Source: Mesorhizobium sp. AR02
Lineage (GTDB): Bacteria > Pseudomonadota > Alphaproteobacteria > Rhizobiales > Rhizobiaceae
DNA length: 64,000 bases
Direction of reading: 5' to 3'
Assembly: GCF_024746835.1 (NCBI RefSeq)
Contig: NZ_CP080531.1
Span: 6,530,001 to 6,594,000, forward strand
Shown here: piece by piece, positions 57,329-64,000 of the stretch
Position numbering within the stretch: position 1 is the first letter of the stretch
How the letters are laid out: each line of letters begins with the position of its first letter
Program-made: the position numbers and the translations under genes
Notes under the pieces: model-generated
The model's input: only the letters and a program-made list of their open reading frames with translations
What the model was told of the DNA's origin: nothing
Databases searched by the model: none

Positions 57329-58632
57329 TGGCTGTGGCTCCGACCATCGACCGGACCATCCGGCGCTATTTGCTTGGCGGTGTGGCGGCTTGCATCCTTC
57401 TCGTCGGTGGTGCGGGCAGCCTGGCGGCGGTCACCGAGCTCTCCGGCGCCGTGATCGCACCGGGAAAGCTGGTCGTCGATTCCAGCGTCAAGAAGGTGCA
57501 GCACCCCACAGGTGGCGTGGTTGGCACCATTCTGGCGCGCGAAGGTGATGCTGTGAAGTCCGGCCAGGTTCTGATCCGTCTCGATGAGACCGTCACCCGC
57601 GCCAACCTGGCAATCGTTACCAAGGGCCTCGACGAATTCGAGGCTCGGCTGGCCCGTCTCGAAGCCGAACGTGATGATCAAGATGCCATTGCCTTCCCAA
57701 CTTCGCTGACTTCAAGGCGAGATGACTCCAACGTTGCGCGTGCCATGGCCGGCGAACAGTCGCTGTTCGAGTTTCGCCGTCAGGCCCGCGCCGGACAGAA
57801 GGCGCAGCTGGAAGAACGCATCGCGCAACTTTCGCAAGAAGCCTCCGGGCTTACCGAACAACGGACCGCCAAGAGCCGGGAAACAGAACTGATCGGTACC
57901 GAGCTCGACAGCATCCGCACGCTCTGGCTTAAGAAACTCGTCTCGATTGACCGCCTGACGGCGCTGGAGCGCGACGCGGTTCGGCTCGATGGCGAACATG
58001 GGCAACTGACGGCATCGATTGCCCAATCGAAAGGCCGCATCGCAGAAACCCGGTTGCAGATCATCCAGGTCGACCAGGATCTGCGTAGCGAGGTTGCGAC
58101 CGAGCTCCGCGACGTTCAGGGAAAAATATCCGAATTCGTCGAACGCAAGGTTTCGGCCGAGGACCAGCTCAAGCGCATCGACATCCGCAGTCCGCAGGAT
58201 GGCGTGGTCCACCAGCTTGCCGTCCACACGGTCGGCGGCGTCATCTCGCCGGGCGAGGTGATCATGCTCGTGGTGCCGGTGGCGGATGATCTGACCGTCG
58301 AGGCCCGCATTGCCCCACAGGATATCGACCAGCTCTCGCTGGGCCAGGACGTGGCCCTAAAACTCTCGGCATTCAATCAGCGCGTGACGCCGGAACTGAA
58401 CGGCGTGGTCAACGAGATCTCCGCCGATCTCAGTGTCGACGAGCGCAGCGGCGCGGGCTTCTACACGGTTCGCGTCAGCCTGCCGCGCACGGAGCTGAAG
58501 AAACTGAAAGGCCTTACCCTGGCGCCGGGCATGCCCGTCGAGGCGTTCTTCTCCACCGGCAGTCGCACCATGTTGTCCTACCTGGTGAAACCTCTGGCCG
58601 ATCAGATAGCGCGCGCGTTCCGGGAAGAGTGA
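57328..58632 (+). CDS. Type I secretion membrane fusion protein (HlyD/PrtE-like)
   Basis: A 434-residue periplasmic adaptor. It has one N-terminal helix (about 13-34, YLLGGVAACILLVGGAGS), the first half-lipoyl segment (VIAPGKLVVDSSVKKVQHP with GGVVGTILAREGD), a long coiled coil (about 90-280), the second half-lipoyl segment (RSPQDGVVHQLAVHTVGGVI) and a C-terminal beta-barrel (ARIAPQDIDQLSLGQDVALKL). It bridges the ABC exporter to a TolC-type channel, which is not encoded in the window. It overlaps the exporter gene by one base and lies one base from the next gene. Confidence 0.95.
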   Translation: MAVAPTIDRTIRRYLLGGVAACILLVGGAGSLAAVTELSGAVIAPGKLVVDSSVKKVQHPTGGVVGTILAREGDAVKSGQVLIRLDETVTRANLAIVTKGLDEFEARLARLEAERDDQDAIAFPTSLTSRRDDSNVARAMAGEQSLFEFRRQARAGQKAQLEERIAQLSQEASGLTEQRTAKSRETELIGTELDSIRTLWLKKLVSIDRLTALERDAVRLDGEHGQLTASIAQSKGRIAETRLQIIQVDQDLRSEVATELRDVQGKISEFVERKVSAEDQLKRIDIRSPQDGVVHQLAVHTVGGVISPGEVIMLVVPVADDLTVEARIAPQDIDQLSLGQDVALKLSAFNQRVTPELNGVVNEISADLSVDERSGAGFYTVRVSLPRTELKKLKGLTLAPGMPVEAFFSTGSRTMLSYLVKPLADQIARAFREE

Positions 58633-58633
58633 C

Positions 58634-60112
58634 ATGAACGCCTTGGGACAAGCTTCAATTCCAGGCAATGCCGGGGCTGCTCGCGGCCTTGGCACCACCC
58701 CCTCCGGCGCCGCCCAGCGATGGTCGGCCGGGTCATTGCTGGCAATGTTGGTGATCGCAGCAGCGGGTTTGGTCCTGCGTCTGTTGGGTGCGCGCGGCGA
58801 TCTCTGGCTCGATGAGATCTGGACTTTTGCGCTGCTTGAGCCGCTGACCTCGATCGATCAGATATTTTGGCGCATAAATCACGACAACAATCATTTCCTC
58901 AACTCAGCCTATCTATATCTGATCGGCCCCGACGCCTCGTCATTGCTTCAACGTGGCCTGTCGGTGGCATTGGGCGTTGGCACTGTCGTTGCTGCGGGCC
59001 TGGTGGCGGCTTCACGCGGGCGGCGCACGGCCATCGCTACCAGCGTGCTGTTTGCGACGAGCTACCCGATGGTTCACTACGGTTCCGAGGCGAGAGGCTA
59101 TGCTGGCCTCGTACTGTTCACGTTGCTTTCCGTGCTGTTTTTGGAACGCCGACTCGACAATCGCGGGTCAGCCATCGCTTTTGCTGCGATTGTCCTGCTC
59201 GGCTTCCTGTCTCATCTCACCATGGCCGAAACGGTGGTGATCCTTGTCGCCTGGGCTTCATGGCTTGTGTGGTCGCGCACGGGCAGCCTTGCCTCCACCA
59301 ATCTCGAGGTTGGTCTGATTTTCGCACCAGCCTTTTTGGCCGTGCTTCCGCTCGCAGCCTGCGTGCTCCTTGGCAGCCAGTTGTTCGGGTTCCAGTTCGG
59401 CGGCGTTTCACCGTTTTCGCTGCAGACTTTCGCGCAGGGATATGGCGGAATGATCCGCTATTTGTTCGGCCTGCCGTCGTGGCTGGGTGACTGGGTCTGT
59501 ATAGGCGCGGCTTGTGGCCTGGTGCTTGCTTCTGCCCGCCTTTGGCGCGATCGCCGGACCAGCCTTTATGTCATAGGGATCGTCGGGCTGCCTTTGCTGA
59601 TGGCACTAGCGCATCTGCCGAATGTCGAGTTTCCGCGCTACTTTCTCGTCAGTGGGACGCTGCTGTTGCTTATCGCTGGCGAGTTTCTGGGGCGTGGCTT
59701 CCAGGCGGGGGGCAGGGGCTTTTTGCTTTCCGCAGCCGCCCTGGCGGCAATGCTGGTCGGCAACATAGGGTCGCTGCTTCAGTTCTATGAGCACGGTCGC
59801 GGCTCCTATTCCGGGATGGTGGACCAGATGACGCGCAGCGGCGACACCACCTACGCCAGCAGTCATGATCTGCGAACCGGAATGGTCGTCAATTATTTCG
59901 CCGATCGTATTGGGGGCCAGGCATCATTGGTGCCCGCAGACAAAATGTGCTCCCAACCTCCAGACTGGCTCATCCTCGAGGGTGGCGTTCATGAGCAGTT
60001 CCAATCCGTCCAGCCTTCGTCGAGTTGTGTCCTCGACTTTGAACGGACCGACGCCGCCACAGCTTGGGGGCTTTCGGGCATTGGTTGGACATTATATCGG
60101 CGGCGGGAATGA
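58634..60112 (+). CDS. Polytopic GT-C-like glycosyltransferase family protein
   Basis: A 492-residue integral membrane protein with about 10 or 11 hydrophobic segments (for example LAMLVIAAAGLVLRLLG, FLAVLPLAACVLLGSQLF, YFLVSGTLLLLIAGEFLG). It has the Asp-Glu motif GDLWLDEIWTF after the first helix, as in GT39/ArnT-like enzymes that use lipid-linked sugars and act on the periplasmic side. A soluble C-terminal region contains the Cys residues of CSQPPDWL and SSSCVLDF. It starts one base after the fusion protein stop, so it belongs to the type I secretion operon. The substrate may be the RTX protein or a surface glycan; neither is shown. Confidence 0.75.
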   Translation: MNALGQASIPGNAGAARGLGTTPSGAAQRWSAGSLLAMLVIAAAGLVLRLLGARGDLWLDEIWTFALLEPLTSIDQIFWRINHDNNHFLNSAYLYLIGPDASSLLQRGLSVALGVGTVVAAGLVAASRGRRTAIATSVLFATSYPMVHYGSEARGYAGLVLFTLLSVLFLERRLDNRGSAIAFAAIVLLGFLSHLTMAETVVILVAWASWLVWSRTGSLASTNLEVGLIFAPAFLAVLPLAACVLLGSQLFGFQFGGVSPFSLQTFAQGYGGMIRYLFGLPSWLGDWVCIGAACGLVLASARLWRDRRTSLYVIGIVGLPLLMALAHLPNVEFPRYFLVSGTLLLLIAGEFLGRGFQAGGRGFLLSAAALAAMLVGNIGSLLQFYEHGRGSYSGMVDQMTRSGDTTYASSHDLRTGMVVNYFADRIGGQASLVPADKMCSQPPDWLILEGGVHEQFQSVQPSSSCVLDFERTDAATAWGLSGIGWTLYRRRE

Positions 60113-60168
60113 GCACGTTCCTTTGCCTGGATGGATTGGCGCATAGTTAACAAAATCAAATGTTTATG

Positions 60169-60181
60169 GCACGTAGCGTGC
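60169..60181. terminator. Short hairpin in the convergent gap after the glycosyltransferase gene
   Basis: GCACG and CGTGC pair around TAG, 57 bases past the stop and 8 bases from the convergent SDR stop. It is short and has no T-run, so it is a weak terminator candidate. Confidence 0.3.
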
Positions 60182-60189
60182 ATTCTGGC

Positions 60190-60960
60190 TCAGGCCGGCA
60201 GCGTGATGCCGGAAAGTTCGCCGCAGATTTCAAGCAGACGATCCTGAAGCGCCTTGTCGCCGGCCTGACGGTTGGCGGCCAGTGGACGCAAGTGATAGAA
60301 ATAGCGGCCGGTCGCTTCGGCTTGCGGCTCGTTGCTGGCAGCGAGCCAGGCCTGCGTCAGGTGTGCCTGCTTCATATCATCGGGCGCCCCGGGGCCGCCC
60401 ATTTTTGTGGGCACCCAACCCGGTTCGAGCGCGTTCGACAATACGCCGGGCCAGCGACGGGCCACCGCGAATGCCAGCATCGCATCGTGCAGCTTGCTCT
60501 CGGCATAGGCGGTCGAACCGTTCCAGCGGCGCTTGCGCCAAAGGATGTCGTCGAGATTGGCATCCGCGTGATGGTGCATGCCTGAACTGAGATAGACGAG
60601 CCGGCGTGGTCGCTCGATCAAGGCGGTCAGGACATAGGCCGAGAAAGTGTTGATGGCGAAGACGTGTGGCAAGCCGTCGGCCGTCAGGCGATGGGCTTCG
60701 CGATAGCCGACGGCGGCATTGTGGATCACCGCATCGAAGCGGCCAAGTTCATTGACGCGCGCGGCGACTTGCCTGGCTCCGGCAACTGTATCGAGGTCGC
60801 CTTCCACGATCGCCTCGGCTTGAGGTAGAGCCTTATGGGCGTCGCCGGCGCGGGCTGCGTTGCGGGCGTGAAGGACGACCTGATGGCCCTGGCTTACGAG
60901 CAGTTCGCCTGCCATCAGGCCGAGGCCGGCGGACGAGCCGGAAATGAAGATACGAGACAT
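60190..60960 (-). CDS. Short-chain dehydrogenase/reductase family protein
   Basis: A 256-residue Rossmann-fold oxidoreductase. The cofactor motif is ISGSSAGLGLMAGELL (TGxxxGxG type), followed by HNAAVGYREAH (NNAG-like) and VYLSSGMHHHAD with TAYAESKLHD (Ser and the YxxxK pair). Arg residues after strand 2 (HARNAARAG) suggest NADP. The substrate is unknown. GGAGA precedes the ATG. It lies 57 bases downstream of the MFS gene and may be cotranscribed with it. Confidence 0.9.
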   Translation of the reverse strand: MSRIFISGSSAGLGLMAGELLVSQGHQVVLHARNAARAGDAHKALPQAEAIVEGDLDTVAGARQVAARVNELGRFDAVIHNAAVGYREAHRLTADGLPHVFAINTFSAYVLTALIERPRRLVYLSSGMHHHADANLDDILWRKRRWNGSTAYAESKLHDAMLAFAVARRWPGVLSNALEPGWVPTKMGGPGAPDDMKQAHLTQAWLAASNEPQAEATGRYFYHLRPLAANRQAGDKALQDRLLEICGELSGITLPA

Positions 60961-61017
60961 GGCAATTCTCCTTGAAACTGGCGGCGATGGTGAGCGGCGA
61001 TCGTGCCTGGTCGGCGA

Positions 61018-62220
61018 TCAGTTTTCGCGGCTGCGTGCGGCCGTGGAGACCAATGCCACGCCGAGCAACGCGCTGGCTGCACCAAGCAGGTAGACGGCAG
61101 CGTAACCGAACTGGCCGGCCACGAACCCGGCGACAGGTCCGGCGAGCCCGTAGGCGATATCGAGAAAGGCGACAAAGGCACCCATGGCACTGCCCCTGTT
61201 TGCCGGCAGGACGCGCTTCAGGGCTTCGACACCAAGGGCAGGAAAGATCAGCGCGCAGCCCAGTCCAGTGACGAGGGCGCCGGCCAGCGCGAGGCTCTCA
61301 TGCGGCGTACTCCAGATCATGACCTGTCCTACCGCCTCTATGACCATGGACCACAGAGCGACGCGATAGCCGCCGATCCTGTCGGGCAGATGTCCAAACA
61401 AGACCCGCATGAGAATGAAGCCGACGCCGAAAGCGGTCATCACCAAGCCGGCATGGCCCCAGCCATGCGCGGCGAAATAGAGCGATGCAAAGGCGGTGAG
61501 GCCGGAAAGGCCGACGCCTTGCAGCATGAGGCCAAGACCTTCGCGCCAGATCTGGCCGACGACGCGGTAGAAGGGCAGTCGTTGGCCGCCGGGCGTCATG
61601 TAGGAGGTCGAGCCAAAGGCGATTGCGGCGGCGATGAGCGGCGCCACGACGCAGGCAACCATGGCGGCATCGAGCCCATAGGCCTGATAGAGCGCCATGC
61701 CGACCGGCGCGCCAACGGCAAGGGCTGCGAACATCGCAATGCCGGTCCAGGACATCGACATGCCGGCGCGCTGCGGGCCGACCGAGGCGATCGACCACGA
61801 GACGCAGCCCGTGACGAATTGGCTCTCGCCAAACCCGGCCGTCAGGCGACCGACAACCACAATGGCGAGGCTGATTGACGGCGACAGGCCGGGCAGCGCG
61901 GAGATGAAATAGAGGAGCCCGGCACACGCACAGACGACCGCACCCTGAATCGCCGCGCGCTTGCCGCCTTGCTGATCCGTGACGCGCCCGGCATAGCCGC
62001 GCGTCAGCACCGTAGCCAGGAACTGGATGCCGATGACCAGCCCGACGATCAGGCTGCTGAATCCGAGTTTGTCATGGACAAACAGCGGCAGCACCGGCAG
62101 CGGCAGACCGACGCAGAGATAGCCACAGAACAGTGCCGCGATGATGCCAGGCGCGGGACGGGAAAGATGAGTCGGCGCGGCATTCGACCGGTTCAGCGCA
62201 GGGGTAGCGAGTGCTGACAT
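61018..62220 (-). CDS. Major facilitator superfamily transporter
   Basis: A 400-residue, roughly 12-helix secondary transporter of the drug or sugar efflux type (YhhS-like). The loop 2-3 motif reads TRGYAGRVTDQQGGKRAA, with the G-(R)-D-(R)-GG-(R) pattern, and a second such loop reads FGHLPDRIGGYRVAL. GGAGG is five bases before the ATG at 62220; an upstream ATG at 62232 has no such site. The substrate is unknown. It lies 69 bases downstream of the amidohydrolase gene. Confidence 0.88.
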   Translation of the reverse strand: MSALATPALNRSNAAPTHLSRPAPGIIAALFCGYLCVGLPLPVLPLFVHDKLGFSSLIVGLVIGIQFLATVLTRGYAGRVTDQQGGKRAAIQGAVVCACAGLLYFISALPGLSPSISLAIVVVGRLTAGFGESQFVTGCVSWSIASVGPQRAGMSMSWTGIAMFAALAVGAPVGMALYQAYGLDAAMVACVVAPLIAAAIAFGSTSYMTPGGQRLPFYRVVGQIWREGLGLMLQGVGLSGLTAFASLYFAAHGWGHAGLVMTAFGVGFILMRVLFGHLPDRIGGYRVALWSMVIEAVGQVMIWSTPHESLALAGALVTGLGCALIFPALGVEALKRVLPANRGSAMGAFVAFLDIAYGLAGPVAGFVAGQFGYAAVYLLGAASALLGVALVSTAARSREN

Positions 62221-62289
62221 GACAGCCTCCATGGAATGGGGTGGGGGCGACAGGCCGCCACTTGTGGGGCGACCCGCCGATCAGACGGA

Positions 62290-63627
62290 TTATTTCGCCG
62301 CGGCTCCGAAGGGGCTGGTGCGATAACCGCTGGTTTCGAGCAGATAATCGCGGGAGGCGGTTGCCTCGGATGCCAGCCTGGCGAGATCGATGTCGACCAG
62401 TCTGCCGGCGCGTTTGCGGATCTTGCCGGCGACCATCACGGTGTCGACGTCGGAGCGTTCGACCGCCTGGACGATCGTGCCGATGGCGTTGGTGACCGGG
62501 AACACGGCGACACCATCGGTGCGCACCATGATGATGTCGGCCTGCTTGCCGGGCGTCAGCGTGCCGATGGCGGCTTCAAGGCCGGCGACACGGGCGCCAT
62601 TGATGGTGGCGGCTTGCAGCACCGCTTCGACGGAGATCGGCGCCGGCACGTTGGTTTCACCGCGGAAGCGGCGGTAGCGCATCGCCGAACGCTGCTGTCC
62701 GAACAACGCATGCATCTCGCCGAACAGATCGCTGCCGAAGGCGGTGTCGAGGTCGATGCCAAGCGCCGGCGCCAGACCGTGGTCGATGGCCTGCTGATAG
62801 GCGAAGCTTTCGTCATCGAAGCCAAACAGCGCATCGGAACGCGGATTGACGGTCACGCTGACCCTGGCATCGGCAAAGCGCTGCCAGGTATCCTCGGGCA
62901 GGCGCGTGCAATGGTTGAAGATGTTGTGCGGGCCCAACAAGCCCTTCTCGGTCACCTCCGCAGGCAGTTTCGCGAGATCGCCGATGAACTCGGTCAGGAT
63001 CCGCATGTCGAGGTCGCGCGCGGCCTTCCACCAGTCGAGATTGAACTGGCCGAACAGTCCAACCTGTACGAGACCACCAGTGGAATTCCAGTTGCGGGCG
63101 AGGCGTTCGAGATCGCCGGCCAGGTGCGCGGCGGACGCCTTCTTGTCCATGGCAGCGCCGACCATGTGCAGGGCGCGGATGCCGGACCCCTTGAGTGCGT
63201 CGAGCGCCGCATCGGTGTGTTCGGGGCTGCGCGAACTGTGGCAGGCGTCGATGATTGTCGTTATGCCGGCATCGAGCGAGGCGGCGGCCGTCAGGCTGGT
63301 GCTGACAGACATGTCGTGCGGGCGGTAATGCGCGCCGAGCGTTTCGGCGACGACGCCGATATAGGCGAAGAGGTCGTCGACGTCAGGCATCAGACGCCGC
63401 ATCACGCCAAGCCACATGTGATGATGCGCATCGACCAGCCCCGGCATGACGATGCTTGCCGAGGCGTCGATGATTTCGGCGCCATCCGCCTGGATGTTTG
63501 CACTGACCGAGACGATACGGTCGTTGTCGACAAGAACGTCGCCGGTCGCGAGATTGGGGACGGCGGCATCCATCGTTATGACGGTGCCGCCCTTGAATAG
63601 CGTGCGGGGATTCTTCGGCGTGCTCAT
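62290..63627 (-). CDS. Amidohydrolase family protein (cytosine deaminase/chlorohydrolase-like)
   Basis: A 445-residue metal-dependent hydrolase. The metal motif GLVDAHHHMW lies at the start of the barrel. Further candidate ligands are in FNHCTRLPEDTW (His) and the Asp in LGIDLDTAFGSD. It ends with the usual LTPGKQADIIMVRTD. The nearest recognisable group is the TrzN/AtzB/SAH-deaminase/8-oxoguanine deaminase branch; the substrate cannot be set. It is divergent from a LysR gene, with a 7-bp inverted repeat between, so a LysR-controlled catabolic role with the MFS and SDR genes is likely. Confidence 0.87.
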   Translation of the reverse strand: MSTPKNPRTLFKGGTVITMDAAVPNLATGDVLVDNDRIVSVSANIQADGAEIIDASASIVMPGLVDAHHHMWLGVMRRLMPDVDDLFAYIGVVAETLGAHYRPHDMSVSTSLTAAASLDAGITTIIDACHSSRSPEHTDAALDALKGSGIRALHMVGAAMDKKASAAHLAGDLERLARNWNSTGGLVQVGLFGQFNLDWWKAARDLDMRILTEFIGDLAKLPAEVTEKGLLGPHNIFNHCTRLPEDTWQRFADARVSVTVNPRSDALFGFDDESFAYQQAIDHGLAPALGIDLDTAFGSDLFGEMHALFGQQRSAMRYRRFRGETNVPAPISVEAVLQAATINGARVAGLEAAIGTLTPGKQADIIMVRTDGVAVFPVTNAIGTIVQAVERSDVDTVMVAGKIRKRAGRLVDIDLARLASEATASRDYLLETSGYRTSPFGAAAK

Positions 63628-63722
63628 GGTCTGTTCCTTTCCAGATGCGTGCTGGCTGATTGCGTATGGCCAGCCTTATCGCTCCTGGACGAACTTGAAT
63701 GAAGTGCGCTTATGTCAGATAC

Positions 63723-63743
63723 TTCCTGACTGAAAATCAGGAA
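63723..63743. promoter_or_regulatory. Inverted repeat upstream of the LysR gene, candidate operator
   Basis: TTCCTGA and TCAGGAA form a perfect 7-bp inverted repeat with a 7-base spacer (the inverted arms of a T-N-A type LysR site). It ends 6 bases before the LysR ATG, in the divergent region facing the amidohydrolase, which fits autoregulation. Confidence 0.5.
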
Positions 63744-63749
63744 TGACCA

Positions 63750-64000
63750 ATGGCGTTCGATGGTCGGATCTTGTCCGGGGTCAGCGTGCTGGCGGCGGTG
63801 GTCGAAGGCGGCACTTTCGTCAAAGCCGCCGAGCTCATCGGCATTACCGATTCAGGCGTCAGCCGGGCCATTGGACGGCTTGAAGCGCGTCTGGGCGTGC
63901 GGCTTCTCGACCGCACCACGCGATCCCTGTCGCTGACCGATGAGGGCCGGCGCTTCTACGAAGAAGTAAAACCCCACCTGAATGCGATCGAGGATGCGGC
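63750..64000 (+). CDS. LysR-family transcriptional regulator (3' truncated by window)
   Basis: Only the first 83 codons are visible. They encode a LysR helix-turn-helix: LAAVVEGGTFVKAAELIG, then SGVSRAIGRLEARLGVRLLD and RTTRSLSLTDEGRRFYEE, which are highly typical. The effector domain lies outside the window. The ATG at 63750 is the only start that gives a complete HTH. It is divergent from the amidohydrolase-MFS-SDR set and is its probable regulator. Confidence 0.93.
   Translation, partial: MAFDGRILSGVSVLAAVVEGGTFVKAAELIGITDSGVSRAIGRLEARLGVRLLDRTTRSLSLTDEGRRFYEEVKPHLNAIEDA

Noticed and set aside
62236..63600. 454-codon plus-strand frame opposite the amidohydrolase
   Set aside because: Antisense shadow of a high-GC gene; no family features.

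Overview
The window looks like chromosome of an alphaproteobacterium of the order Rhizobiales, most likely Mesorhizobium. The evidence is high GC, the block bamA-lpxD-fabZ-lpxA-lpxI-lpxB next to gltA, gltX, comEC and lexA, use of LpxI rather than LpxH, a GTTC-N7-GTTC type LexA box, a DUF982 protein, and a Rhizobiales-type palindromic repeat upstream of pyrG. The genus is an inference from memory of gene order.

Layout. 1-6.7 kb: outer membrane and lipid A operon (3' part of bamA, lpxD, fabZ, lpxA, lpxI, lpxB). 6.7-13 kb: housekeeping genes gltA, gltX, comEC and lexA, with an SOS box upstream of lexA. 13.3-21.9 kb: a tryptophan/kynurenine catabolic island. It has a GntR/FCD regulator with palindromic operators, a three-gene TrpXYZ-like ABC importer, kynureninase, tryptophan 2,3-dioxygenase, an anthranilate-CoA ligase candidate and a KynB-like arylformamidase. 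Together these would turn tryptophan into anthraniloyl-CoA. 21.9-27.4 kb: moeA, moaC, trpC, trpD and ppiD on the minus strand. 27.5-32.7 kb: tpiA, secG, an L,D-transpeptidase, pyrG and a DUF1697 gene. 32.7-34.0 kb: an IS256-family element with an 8-bp target duplication and a frameshifted transposase, inserted in a tandem-octamer hairpin. 34.1-36.7 kb: an NCS1 permease and a LysR regulator. 36.9-45.0 kb: a peptide-use operon (M17 aminopeptidase, S33 iminopeptidase and a complete Opp/Dpp-type importer). 45.1-46.4 kb: three small genes.

46.4-60.1 kb is the most unusual part. It is a same-strand cluster of a small four-helix membrane protein, a 2,741-residue RTX protein, its type I ABC exporter and membrane fusion protein, and a GT-C-like glycosyltransferase, with almost no gaps. 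The membrane-protein gene and the first part of the RTX gene are AT-rich; the rest of the RTX gene is GC-rich. The change falls at an Asp-Pro junction that resembles the calcium-dependent self-processing module of Neisseria FrpC. I propose a modular secreted effector: an exchangeable N-terminal hydrophobic cargo, a cognate membrane (immunity-like) protein, an autocleavage module and an RTX secretion chassis. No TolC-like gene is present.

60.2-64 kb: an SDR, an MFS transporter and an amidohydrolase on the minus strand, divergent from a LysR gene cut by the window end.
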